Assembly: GCA_039208375.1 (NCBI GenBank)
Contig: JBCCRC010000001.1
Coordinates: 1 to 64,000, forward strand
Direction of reading: 5' to 3'
Origin: JANQPC01 sp039208375
GTDB lineage: Bacteria; Pseudomonadota; Alphaproteobacteria; Rhodobacterales; Rhodobacteraceae
Length of the DNA: 64,000 nt
Shown: piece by piece, positions 50,526 through 58,959 of the stretch
Layout of the letters: each line of letters starts with the position of its first letter
Numbering within the stretch: the first letter of the stretch is position 1
Program-made: the position numbers and the translations under genes
The notes under the pieces: generated by a model
Told to the model about the DNA's origin: nothing
Seen by the model: the letters and a program-made list of their open reading frames with translations, nothing else
Database searches by the model: none

Positions 50526-51467
50526 TCAGCGCGCCCCCCGCTCTTCGCGGTACATCGACCAGAGGAAGTAGGCGATGAAGCACAGCATGATCAGGAAGAG
50601 CACGACGGCAATCGCCGCGCCGTAGCCCATGCGGAACCCGTACTCGGAAAGCGCCACTTCGAACATGTAGAAGGCCAGCACGCGCGAGGATCCAAAGGGC
50701 CCGCCCTGGGTCATGATCGAGATAAGGTCAAACGACCTCAGCGCCCCGATGATCGTGACGACGAACGCGATGAACGTGGCGGGTTTCAACTGCGGGATTA
50801 CCACGTACCACAGCATCTTCCAGCCCTTCGCGCCGTCGAGCCGCCCGGCTTCGATCTGCTCGGGATCCACCGCGTTCAGCCCAGTGAGATAGAGGATCAT
50901 GCAATAGGCTGTCTGCGGCCAGAGGCCCGCGGCGATGATCCCGTAGGTGACGTATCGCTCATCGCCCAACACGCTGATCGGGCCCAGGCCGAACCAGCCG
51001 ATAATGGTGTTCAACAGCCCAAAGGTGGGATCGTAGAACCACGTGAAGACAAGGCCGACAACGACTTGGCTGATCACGAAGGGGAAGAAGAAGAGCGATT
51101 TGTAGATGCGGATGCCCGCGACCGTCTGATTGAGAAAAAGCGCGATGAAAAGGCCCGCGGGGATCGCAAGGAGATAGAGGAAGAGCCAGAGGATATTGTT
51201 CTTCAGCGATGTGTAGAAAGCGTCGCGATCAACGAATTCCCAGTAGAGATCCTCGTAGTTCTGGAGGCCGACAAATTGCGGCTCACCCAGACCATCCCAA
51301 TCGTAGAGCGAGATGTTGAAGCTCTGGAAGACCGGGAAGATCACGTAGAACAAGAAGAACAGAACGCCCGGGGCGAGGAACAGCCAAGGCGTGACCGCGA
51401 TCTGATTGCGATGGAACCAGGAACGCGAGTCAACGGCTGCGGCGTCTTGAAGGGAAGCTGTGCTCAT
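50526..51467 (-). CDS. carbohydrate ABC transporter permease, MalF type
   Basis: A 313-aa permease with six helices and EAA loop IEAGRLDGAKGWKMLWYVVIPQLKPA. Its ATG overlaps the stop of an unknown gene (ATGA at 51464-51467), so translation is coupled to that gene rather than to the binding protein. Confidence 0.93.
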   Translation of the reverse strand: MSTASLQDAAAVDSRSWFHRNQIAVTPWLFLAPGVLFFLFYVIFPVFQSFNISLYDWDGLGEPQFVGLQNYEDLYWEFVDRDAFYTSLKNNILWLFLYLLAIPAGLFIALFLNQTVAGIRIYKSLFFFPFVISQVVVGLVFTWFYDPTFGLLNTIIGWFGLGPISVLGDERYVTYGIIAAGLWPQTAYCMILYLTGLNAVDPEQIEAGRLDGAKGWKMLWYVVIPQLKPATFIAFVVTIIGALRSFDLISIMTQGGPFGSSRVLAFYMFEVALSEYGFRMGYGAAIAVVLFLIMLCFIAYFLWSMYREERGAR

Positions 51468-51985
51468 TGGGCCAACCTGTAGGGGGCGTTGTATGTTCCG
51501 CGTCCGTTTACTGGCGAACCAGGAAAAACGCCTTCGGCATCGGAAAAATCAACCTCCCAGTAGAAGGAGCGAAATTCCCGGATCGCCGGGCGGTCAGACG
51601 ATAAGAAGCGTATCGCCTTCTCGCGGAACTTCCGGCTTTTACCTCTGGCTGGAAACCGGCTGAGCCAATGGTTGTTCGGCAGGCTGGTGGCGGGGTAATC
51701 GGCGCCTAGCGACCGCCCCTTCGGCAGGGGGTTTTGCGACATCACATCGATGAAGTGATCAAGCTCCTGCGGTGTTGCGAAGACCATGTTCACGCCGTCG
51801 AGGTGGGTGATGAGTTGCGCCCAACGCTTGCGGTTCTGAAAGAACGGGCTCCGCTGCCAGTGCGGTCTGCGCCATTGCCCGCTCGCCGTGCGGTGCTGGA
51901 CCCAGATGCCGTACCGCGGCCCGATCCAGCCGGAAATCGGCGATCGGGGAAACTGGGATGAGTATCTGATCTCGGCGTGTTTCAC
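51464..51985 (-). CDS. hypothetical protein inside the galactoside transporter operon
   Basis: A 173-aa protein starting at GTG 51985. It is basic and rich in Trp, Arg and His, with blocks GWIGPRYGIWVQHR, HLDGVNMVFATPQELDHF and NHWLSRFPARGKSRKFREKA. There are no cysteines, no membrane helix and no signal peptide, so it should be cytoplasmic. I do not recognise a named domain, though the sequence looks like a protein rather than a shadow frame. It lies between binding-protein and permease genes, after a stem-loop, and is coupled to the permease start. Confidence 0.65.
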   Translation of the reverse strand: MKHAEIRYSSQFPRSPISGWIGPRYGIWVQHRTASGQWRRPHWQRSPFFQNRKRWAQLITHLDGVNMVFATPQELDHFIDVMSQNPLPKGRSLGADYPATSLPNNHWLSRFPARGKSRKFREKAIRFLSSDRPAIREFRSFYWEVDFSDAEGVFPGSPVNGRGTYNAPYRLAQ

Positions 51986-52009
51986 GCGTGACCTGTCCGC
52001 AAGGGCTAA

Positions 52010-52037
52010 GGCCGCCCCGCCGCTATGGGGGGCGGCC
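52010..52037 (-). terminator. stem-loop after the galactoside binding-protein gene
   Basis: GGCCGCCCC (52010-52018) and GGGGCGGCC (52029-52037) form a perfect 9-bp stem with a ten-base loop, eight bases after the binding-protein stop. Only a short T pair follows on the minus strand, so read-through into the rest of the operon is expected. Confidence 0.7.
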
Positions 52038-52044
52038 CGCTTGG

Positions 52045-53301
52045 TTACTGGTAGATCCGCTGCCGCGCGCGCTCGAGGCGGGCGAGGATGCGATCAAGGT
52101 TTTCCGGCTTCACCATGAACTCCTGGAAACCTTCCATCGAGGCCTTCGCCATTTCTGCCGGCGCATCGCGATCCCAGAACTGGGCCACGCCGCCCGGTGA
52201 ATTCGATGACAGCATTGCAAAGCCCTCGTTGAGGAACTTGTCGTCATCGACCGAGGATTGCGCGTTGACCGGAAGCTGCCCGAGGTTCTCGCCATTGTTG
52301 ATCTCGGTCTGCACGTCTGCCGAAACCACATAGCGCAGGAACTCGCGTGCCGCTTCCTTGTTCGCTGCATTCGCGGGAATGTGGAACGTATCGGTCGGTG
52401 CGTCTTCCGCCAGCGCGATACCTTCGGTGATCGCTGGGAACTGATAGAAATCGAGCTGATCGTCGGTCAGCCCAGCATCGCGCAGCGGCGCGACAGCGAA
52501 GTTGCCCATCAGGTAATGCACCGCGTCGCCGTTCACCATGAAGGGCAGGGCTTCCTGCCAGCTATAGGTCTGGTGATTGTCGATGAAGGCGCCCATGTCG
52601 ATGAGCTCTTGCCAGTTTGCAAAGGTTTGCTTCACCCGGTCGTCTTCCCAGCTCACTTCGCCATTGGCGAGTTGCATGTGAAAGTCGAAGCCGTTGGTGC
52701 GCATGTTGAGGTAGTCAAACCAGCCACCGGCCGTCCACAAGAACTTCGTGCCGATGGTAAAACACTTGCGGCCTGAATCGAGGATCGCCTGGCAGTTCGC
52801 CTTGAACGCGTCCCACGAGGTGGGTTCTTCGAGGCCGAGCTCTTCGTAGATATCTTTGCGGTAATAGACGCCCCACTGATAGTAGGTGTAGGGAACGCCC
52901 CACTGCTTGCCATCGATCGTCATGGCGCCTTTGGTCGAGGCGAGGTTTTCTGCGATCTCCGGCTCTTCCCAGAGGTCGGACACATCTTCGAAAAGCTCCG
53001 CATCCACATAGGGCCGCATCCGATTGGCAGCGTACCATGTGGCCACGTCGGGCGGGTTGGCCGTCAGGAAGTTGCGGATCTGCGTTTTGTACTCTTCTCG
53101 GTCGATCACCGTCGTCTCGATGTTGAGATCGGGGTGCAGTTCCCCGAAATCGGCGATCATAGCTTCCATCGTGGCCCGCGGCGCGGGGTTAGATGTGTCG
53201 AGGAAAATATTGAGGTCACCGGTCAGTTCGGCCGAAGCCGGGCCGGCAAGCACGGCAGACGCCGCAAGCGCCGCGAGCGGCGCCTTGTAGATGGAACGCA
53301 T
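52045..53301 (-). CDS. extracellular solute-binding protein, family 1 (galactosides)
   Basis: A 418-aa periplasmic binding protein with the signal peptide KAPLAALAASAVLAGPASA cleaved before ELTGD. GGAGG precedes the ATG at 53301; a longer frame covers the operator. Many aromatic residues (YTYYQWGVYY) are typical of oligosaccharide sites. The ligand is most likely an alpha- and/or beta-galactoside, given the two galactosidases in the operon. Confidence 0.93.
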   Translation of the reverse strand: MRSIYKAPLAALAASAVLAGPASAELTGDLNIFLDTSNPAPRATMEAMIADFGELHPDLNIETTVIDREEYKTQIRNFLTANPPDVATWYAANRMRPYVDAELFEDVSDLWEEPEIAENLASTKGAMTIDGKQWGVPYTYYQWGVYYRKDIYEELGLEEPTSWDAFKANCQAILDSGRKCFTIGTKFLWTAGGWFDYLNMRTNGFDFHMQLANGEVSWEDDRVKQTFANWQELIDMGAFIDNHQTYSWQEALPFMVNGDAVHYLMGNFAVAPLRDAGLTDDQLDFYQFPAITEGIALAEDAPTDTFHIPANAANKEAAREFLRYVVSADVQTEINNGENLGQLPVNAQSSVDDDKFLNEGFAMLSSNSPGGVAQFWDRDAPAEMAKASMEGFQEFMVKPENLDRILARLERARQRIYQ

Positions 53302-53333
53302 GGTATCCTCCCTGGTGTTCCATTCCGGAGCAA

Positions 53334-53350
53334 GTTCCATTATCTGGAAC
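53334..53350. promoter_or_regulatory. palindromic IclR operator
   Basis: GTTCCA-N5-TGGAAC is a perfect inverted repeat in the 147-base gap between the binding-protein gene and iclR, 33 bases from the former. An IclR dimer there would control the leftward operon. A further GTTCCA lies at 53317-53322. Confidence 0.7.
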
Positions 53351-53448
53351 TCAGTTTTGAATATTGAAATCATAACCGCACTGTGGCAGGCCTTGTCAAC
53401 AGCCGCGGGTGACAACGAGATCACAATTCCTGCGGAGGGGAGGATCGG

Positions 53449-54261
53449 ATGGCCAAGGCGCAATCCGCAGATGGAACCGTCGGAAAGGCACTTGATGTGC
53501 TGGACCAGGTGGCGGCCTTCGGGCGGCCGGTGCGGTTCTCGGAACTTCTTTGCCAGAGCAGGTTCCCGAAGGCCACGCTATACCGATTTCTGCAAACGCT
53601 GACGAACCAGGGCATGCTCGCCTACGATCCCGATCGGCAGACCTATGCGCCTGGCATCCGTCTGGTAAGGCTGGCGCACGCCGCCTGGCAGCAATCCTCG
53701 CTCGCACCTGTCGCGCGCCCCCATATCGATGCGCTGTCGGCGCGGGTGGGGGAGACCGTTCATCTTGCGCAGCTCGATCACGGTCAGGTGCTCTACGTCG
53801 ACAAACGAAATGCCGCAGAGCCGCTGGAGATGTTCAGCGATGCCGGCCGCATCGGGCCGGCCTATTGCACCGGCGTGGGCAAGGCGATGTTGGCCTTTCT
53901 GGAGCCGACGTCGCTGACAGATGCGTTGGAGATGCAGTCGTTCCACGCCTTTACGGCGCGGACGCACAGGGATGCCCCATCGCTGAAGGCGGACCTCGCG
54001 AAGATCCGTGAACGTGGCTTTGCCTTTGATGATGAAGAGCATGAGCCGGGGATCATCTGCGTGGCGGTTCCGGTTCTGGCGCGCTCGGGCCGGGTAATGG
54101 GCGCACTTTCGGTCACTACGTCAACAGAGCGCGAAACGCTTGCGGGCCTCGCCGGCCTTGCGCCCGAATTGCAAATGGCCGCCCGAGCCATCGCAGAGGA
54201 GGTGGGAAGCTGGCGCTTCCCGGAGGAGGCACCGATGAGAGACCAGATGGGGGTGGTATAA
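53449..54261 (+). CDS. IclR-family transcriptional regulator
   Basis: A 270-aa regulator with an N-terminal winged HTH (RFSELLCQSRFPKATLYRFLQTL) and a GAF-like effector domain (RPHIDALSARVGETVHLAQLD, AYCTGVGKAMLAFL, EHEPGIICVAVPVL). It lies divergent from the galactoside operon and its stop overlaps the ATPase gene by one base (TAATG). Galactose or a pathway intermediate is the likely effector. Confidence 0.94.
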   Translation: MAKAQSADGTVGKALDVLDQVAAFGRPVRFSELLCQSRFPKATLYRFLQTLTNQGMLAYDPDRQTYAPGIRLVRLAHAAWQQSSLAPVARPHIDALSARVGETVHLAQLDHGQVLYVDKRNAAEPLEMFSDAGRIGPAYCTGVGKAMLAFLEPTSLTDALEMQSFHAFTARTHRDAPSLKADLAKIRERGFAFDDEEHEPGIICVAVPVLARSGRVMGALSVTTSTERETLAGLAGLAPELQMAARAIAEEVGSWRFPEEAPMRDQMGVV

Positions 54262-55319
54262 TGTCAGGCGTGACGCTTTCCCAGGTGATCAAGCGTTATG
54301 GGGAGACGCAGGTGATCCATGGCGTGGATCTTCAGATCGAACATGGCGAATTCTGCGTGTTTGTCGGCCCCTCGGGCTGCGGCAAGTCAACCTTGCTGCG
54401 GATGGTAGCAGGGTTGGAAGAGACGACCGATGGCCAGATCCTCATCGGCCAGCGGGATGTCACGAAGGAGGATCCCGCCGAACGCGGCGTGGCGATGGTG
54501 TTTCAGACCTACGCGCTCTACCCCCATATGACCGTGGAAGAGAATATGGGCTTTGGCCTGAAGATGAACGGCCACCCGAGATCCGAGATCAGTCAGAAAG
54601 TGGCCAACGCAAGCGAGATCCTGAAGCTCGACGACTATCTCAAGCGCAAGCCGAAAGCGCTTTCGGGCGGGCAACGGCAGCGCGTGGCGATCGGGCGTGC
54701 AATCGTGCGGGGGCCAGAAGTCTTCCTGTTCGACGAGCCGCTTTCGAACCTGGATGCTGAATTGCGGGTGGAAATGCGCGTAGAGATCGCGCGGCTGCAC
54801 CAGGAGATTGGCGCAACTATGATCTACGTCACCCACGATCAGGTTGAAGCAATGACGCTGGCCGACAAGATCGTGGTGCTGCGCGCTGGGCGGATCGAGC
54901 AGGTGGGCGCACCGCTCGATCTTTATCGTGACCCCGATAACCGCTTCGTGGCGGGTTTCATCGGATCACCGGCAATGAATTTCTTTTCGGGCTCGGTGAA
55001 CGGCAGTGGTGTTGAGGCGCCGGGGCTATCCACCACGGTGCCTGCGGCCGTGGCATTGCCAGGCACGGGGCAGGAGGTGATTGTGGGCGTACGGCCAGAG
55101 CATCTGGAGGTGGATCCGGCAGGCGACACCCATACGGTAGAACTGACCGAGGCGCTGGGCGGTGTGTCTTATGCCTACCTAACCGCGCCGAACGGCGAAA
55201 AGCTGATTGTGGAAGAACGCGGCGACTACCGCTCTAAGGCGGGGGCAAAGGTTGGCCTGACGTTCGAGCCATCGCGCGCTATGTACTTCGATGCGAAAAG
55301 TGAGGCGCGGCTGCGCTAA
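54261..55319 (+). CDS. ABC transporter ATP-binding protein, UgpC/MalK type
   Basis: A 352-aa ATPase with Walker A GPSGCGKSTL, signature LSGGQRQRVAIGRA, Walker B FLFDEPLSNLD, H-loop VTHDQVEAMTLADK and a C-terminal regulatory domain. No ATPase gene exists in the leftward galactoside operon, so this divergent gene should energise those permeases. It is cotranscribed with iclR. Confidence 0.93.
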   Translation: MSGVTLSQVIKRYGETQVIHGVDLQIEHGEFCVFVGPSGCGKSTLLRMVAGLEETTDGQILIGQRDVTKEDPAERGVAMVFQTYALYPHMTVEENMGFGLKMNGHPRSEISQKVANASEILKLDDYLKRKPKALSGGQRQRVAIGRAIVRGPEVFLFDEPLSNLDAELRVEMRVEIARLHQEIGATMIYVTHDQVEAMTLADKIVVLRAGRIEQVGAPLDLYRDPDNRFVAGFIGSPAMNFFSGSVNGSGVEAPGLSTTVPAAVALPGTGQEVIVGVRPEHLEVDPAGDTHTVELTEALGGVSYAYLTAPNGEKLIVEERGDYRSKAGAKVGLTFEPSRAMYFDAKSEARLR

Positions 55320-55369
55320 CACCCGCTGCCATTCCCGCCGTAGCGCGCGGAACGACAAAAGCGAAGGCC

Positions 55370-56374
55370 CTACGCCGCGGCCAGCGCATTGGCCTTGGCG
55401 ATAAGGTCAATTCCCATCTGGTGGAAGAGATCCCCGTAGTCGAGGCAAACCCAATTCTCTGCGATCTTGCCACGGGCACCCGTGAAATCGCAGCGGTAGA
55501 AATCCATCACCCGAAGGGTCAGTGCCTTGCCGGTCGGCGGCACACCGAGGTAGGGTCCCTGGTGTGTCATCGTCATCGAAGGCCAGCCGGATACGGCGGC
55601 GTAGTCGCCATCGCCGATGCGGCAGTAGTGGTTGCCGCCCTTGCGATCGGGAAAGGCGGCAAGGAAGGCGGCGCGGTGGTCGGCAACGAAACCATCCCAG
55701 CGATAGTTTGATCCGATCCCCGCCGGCCCGTACCAGAGCATATCGTCGTGCCAACGTCCGTCATGTCCGATCTGACCCTTTGAATGGGCGTTGTCGGGAT
55801 CGTAGACATGCAAGTCGTCGAGCATGGCTTGTACAAGATCGAGGCTTGCCGTGCCATTGCCGGTTTCAGGCAAGACGCCATCATGGGTCGCCGGCCCCGG
55901 AAAAAGCATCTCGGTGCCCAGCATTGGGGGCAGCGGCATGCGGCCAGCCTGCCGGGCAAGGTCTGGCAGGTCGATGATGATGTGTGCCTGCGTGATCTTC
56001 CCGTTGTCGACGCGGTAGAACTCGCCCGATCGCATGAAGGCGAGACGGCGGGACGGAAGCAGCCCAAAAAGCGGCGCCTCGAACGTGCCCACATAATGCG
56101 TGATGGCGGCGGCCCAGGTGCCCCCGTCACGTCGCACGTTCTCGCCGCCGACAAAGATCTCGTCGCGACGCCGAACATGGCTAAGCGCGGCCCGAAGAGG
56201 TCGCAGAAAACCGTCGATGACCGCCGCGCGCCCTTCGAGCCGGTTGACCGGATGGGCGATTTCCCAAACCGAGTCGCCCGCAATCAGTTGCGTGGCAAGA
56301 GCCGCGAAGTCACCCTCACTCGCCGCTATCAGCGCGTTGAGGGAATGATGAATTTCTCGCCGGTAATCAGACAT
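55370..56374 (-). CDS. SnoaL/NTF2-like protein, two domains
   Basis: A 334-aa protein of two tandem SnoaL-type cone domains. The first spans about 1-155 (HSLNALIAASEGDFAAL to KITQAHIIIDLPDL), the second about 170-330 (GRWHDDMLWYGPAGIGSNYRWDGFVADHR to MDFYRCDF). Relatives are annotated as polyketide or ester cyclases or nuclear transport factor 2-like. Activity is unknown. It is divergent from a LacI-controlled ABC operon with a LacI-type operator between them, and a second SnoaL-like gene lies at the far end of that operon. Confidence 0.82.
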   Translation of the reverse strand: MSDYRREIHHSLNALIAASEGDFAALATQLIAGDSVWEIAHPVNRLEGRAAVIDGFLRPLRAALSHVRRRDEIFVGGENVRRDGGTWAAAITHYVGTFEAPLFGLLPSRRLAFMRSGEFYRVDNGKITQAHIIIDLPDLARQAGRMPLPPMLGTEMLFPGPATHDGVLPETGNGTASLDLVQAMLDDLHVYDPDNAHSKGQIGHDGRWHDDMLWYGPAGIGSNYRWDGFVADHRAAFLAAFPDRKGGNHYCRIGDGDYAAVSGWPSMTMTHQGPYLGVPPTGKALTLRVMDFYRCDFTGARGKIAENWVCLDYGDLFHQMGIDLIAKANALAAA

Positions 56375-56449
56375 TTGCCTAGATGTGCGTCACGATATTG
56401 AACACGCATGCAAAAAAAGCTTGGCAAAACCAGCGAGCGCCGTCTAGCC

Positions 56450-56471
56450 TTTTTGCAAACGTGTGCAAAAA
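56450..56471. promoter_or_regulatory. LacI-type palindromic operator
   Basis: TTTTTGCA-N6-TGCAAAAA is a perfect inverted repeat in the gap between the SnoaL-like gene and the ATPase gene. Further TGCAAAA-type half-sites occur at 56409 and 56479. LacI-family sites often centre on CG, as here (AACGTG). Confidence 0.75.
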
Positions 56472-56499
56472 CACTTCGCAAAAACAGGGGGTGGCCACC

Positions 56500-57591
56500 A
56501 TGGCCGAGATCCAACTGCGCAACGTGTCGAAGCGCTGGGGTAGCTTCGTGGGTGTCGACAGCTTTGATCTGACGATCGCCAACGAGGAATTTCTCGTTCT
56601 TCTCGGCCCTTCGGGATGTGGAAAAACCACCACGATGCGCATGATCGCGGGGCTGGAGGAAGCCACCGATGGTGAGATCGTAATTGATGGCCGGGTGGTC
56701 AACGATCTTGATCCGAAAGACCGCGATATCGCCATGGTGTTTCAGAGCTACGGGCTCTATCCGAACATGAACGTCTACGACAACATTCGCTTCCCCCTGA
56801 AAGTGCGAAAAGTGCCGGAGAGCGAGCATGACGACCGCGTCAAGCGCGCGGCGGCCATGGTGGAGCTTGAGCCGTTCATGCACCGAAAGCCGGCGGAGCT
56901 TTCAGGCGGCCAGCGTCAACGCGTAGCGCTTGCCCGCGCCATTGTGCGCGAACCGAACGTGTTCCTGATGGACGAGCCGCTTTCGAACCTTGACGCCAAG
57001 CTTCGCGTTTCGACACGTGCGCAGATCAAAAACCTCAGCCACGAGCTGAAGGTGACGACAATCTACGTGACCCACGATCAGATCGAGGCAATGACCCTGG
57101 CCGATCGCGTGGTGATCATGAAGCAGGGCGTGGTGCAGCAGGTCGGCACCCCGGTCGAAATCTACGACAATCCCGCCAACACCTTCGTGGCCGGCTTCAT
57201 CGGAAATCCGGCGATGAACCTGATGGAAGGCACACTGTCGGGTGGCACCTTCACTGGAGACAACGTGACGGTTAATGGCCTTTCGGGCCCAGACGGTGCT
57301 GTCACGCTCGGTTTCCGCGCTGAGGATGCGAGCGTTGTGGAGACAGGCAGCGAGATCGGCGCAACCGTCTACACGATGGAGCTTCTAGGTGACGCGACGA
57401 TGATCACGGTGCGCGCCGGTGGGGCGCTTGTCAGCGTGAAGGCGCACAAGGAATACCGGGCTGAGATCGGCGACAATGTGTCGATCTCGGTTCCGGCATC
57501 GATCTGCCACCTCTTCGATCAGGAGACGGGGCAACGGATCGGCGGGCATACGCCCGGCAGTTCGGCCGCGGGGACGCTGGCGGCTGGTTAA
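56500..57591 (+). CDS. ABC transporter ATP-binding protein, UgpC/MalK type
   Basis: A 363-aa ATPase with Walker A GPSGCGKTTT, signature LSGGQRQRVALARA, Walker B FLMDEPLSNLD, H-loop VTHDQIEAMTLADR and a C-terminal regulatory domain. The ATG at 56500 follows AGGGGG. A longer frame from 56383 runs across the operator and is not coding. First gene of the LacI-controlled operon. Confidence 0.94.
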   Translation: MAEIQLRNVSKRWGSFVGVDSFDLTIANEEFLVLLGPSGCGKTTTMRMIAGLEEATDGEIVIDGRVVNDLDPKDRDIAMVFQSYGLYPNMNVYDNIRFPLKVRKVPESEHDDRVKRAAAMVELEPFMHRKPAELSGGQRQRVALARAIVREPNVFLMDEPLSNLDAKLRVSTRAQIKNLSHELKVTTIYVTHDQIEAMTLADRVVIMKQGVVQQVGTPVEIYDNPANTFVAGFIGNPAMNLMEGTLSGGTFTGDNVTVNGLSGPDGAVTLGFRAEDASVVETGSEIGATVYTMELLGDATMITVRAGGALVSVKAHKEYRAEIGDNVSISVPASICHLFDQETGQRIGGHTPGSSAAGTLAAG

Positions 57592-57597
57592 AAAAGG

Positions 57598-57620
57598 GGT
57601 GCGGCCTTGCAAGACGCACC
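57598..57620 (+). other. short stem-loop before the binding-protein gene
   Basis: GGTGCG (57598-57603) pairs with CGCACC (57615-57620) around an 11-base loop in the 53-base gap between ATPase and binding-protein genes. It may protect the 5' end of a processed message. Confidence 0.4.
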
Positions 57621-57644
57621 TGACTTATCAGGGAGATCACTGAA

Positions 57645-58862
57645 ATGATGAAACGACTGTTGCTTGCAGGGGCGGCTTCGCTTGCGATGACGGGCGGCGC
57701 CTGGGCATGTGCCTTTGAAAACACCGTGCCGGTCAGCTCGCTGTCGGCCGGGTTCGAGGCCTGGAAATCTGTCACCGACGCCATGGCCGAGTGCGGCAAT
57801 TTCGCAGCAGAGCTCGATCAGGAGTTCCGCACAAAGCAGCCTGCGGCCTTTGCGGCTAACCCCTCGCTTTATCAGATCGGTGGGGTTTCAAATGGCACGG
57901 TGACGCCATTGATCAACGAAGGCACGATACGGCCGCTTGACGATCTTGTCGCGGCGCATGGCGGCAATCTCAGCCCCAATCAGCTGATCCGGATCGACGG
58001 TGAGATCATGGCCATCGCGATGATGGTGAACACTCAGCATTTGATGTATCGGCAGGACATCTTCGATGACCTGGGCCTCGAAGTGCCCACAACGTGGGAA
58101 GAAGTTATCACGGTAGCCGAAGCGATCCAGGAAGCCGGTGTGGTGGACTATCCACTCGGCGGCACGATGAAGTCTGGCTGGAACATCGCGCAGGATTTCA
58201 ACAACATGTTCCTCGGCTTCGGCGGGCAGTTTGTGGGCGATGACTCGATGCCGATGATCAACACCGAAGCCGGTGTGAAAGCGCTCGAGATGATGCAGCG
58301 GCTCACGGCGTTTATGGATCCTGAGTTCCTTGTCTCAGACTCAACATACGTGCAGCAGCAGTTCCAACAGGGCAAGATCGCGATGGCCAACCTCTGGGCC
58401 TCCCGCGGCGGTGCGATGGATAATGAGGCTGAAAGCCAGGTTGTGGGCCTTGTGAACGCCGCAGCCGCGCCGCTGGCCATCGATGGCGGCGCGCCCGCCA
58501 CCACCCTTTGGTGGGATGGCATCGTGATCGCCAAAAACATCACTGATGAAGAGGCTGAAGCCGCCTTTAAGGTGGCCATGGAAGGCCTCGATACCGAGAT
58601 GGTGCAGGGCGCGAATGATGAGGCGATCTGGCTTATCTCGGGCTATGAACCGAACCGATTGGCCCAGGGCGCCATTGCAACGGCGACCGCCTCACCGCCG
58701 CCGGCCTCATATCCTTCAACGAGCCAGATGGGCCTCATGCACACGGCGCTTGGCAACGAGCTTCCCGCCTTCTTCACCGGCGAACGCAGCGCTGAAGATA
58801 CGCTGGCAGCCATCGAAGAGGCTTACATCACCGCCGCCAAAGAAGCGGGCATACTGGAGTAA
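57645..58862 (+). CDS. extracellular solute-binding protein, family 1
   Basis: A 405-aa periplasmic binding protein with signal peptide KRLLLAGAASLAMTGGAWA cleaved before CAFEN. Two cysteines (C22 and C50) near the mature N-terminus may form a disulfide. GGGAGA precedes the first of two adjacent ATGs. The region MAIAMMVNTQHLMYRQDIF is a family 1 block. The ligand is unknown. There is no catabolic enzyme nearby to hint at it. Confidence 0.92.
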   Translation: MMKRLLLAGAASLAMTGGAWACAFENTVPVSSLSAGFEAWKSVTDAMAECGNFAAELDQEFRTKQPAAFAANPSLYQIGGVSNGTVTPLINEGTIRPLDDLVAAHGGNLSPNQLIRIDGEIMAIAMMVNTQHLMYRQDIFDDLGLEVPTTWEEVITVAEAIQEAGVVDYPLGGTMKSGWNIAQDFNNMFLGFGGQFVGDDSMPMINTEAGVKALEMMQRLTAFMDPEFLVSDSTYVQQQFQQGKIAMANLWASRGGAMDNEAESQVVGLVNAAAAPLAIDGGAPATTLWWDGIVIAKNITDEEAEAAFKVAMEGLDTEMVQGANDEAIWLISGYEPNRLAQGAIATATASPPPASYPSTSQMGLMHTALGNELPAFFTGERSAEDTLAAIEEAYITAAKEAGILE

Positions 58863-58871
58863 CTCTCCCTG

Positions 58872-58907
58872 CCGGGGCGGGCTCTCAGCAGGTCGCCCCG
58901 GATTTTT
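58872..58907 (+). terminator. attenuating terminator after the binding-protein gene
   Basis: CCGGGGCG (58872-58879) pairs with CGCCCCGG (58894-58901), followed at once by ATTTTT. This is a classic Rho-independent terminator inside the operon, which should reduce permease transcripts relative to the binding protein. Confidence 0.85.
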
Positions 58908-58959
58908 CGGTACTTAGGGCCCTCGGCCACTCGGGGGCGGAACGGACGGAGCGACACCC

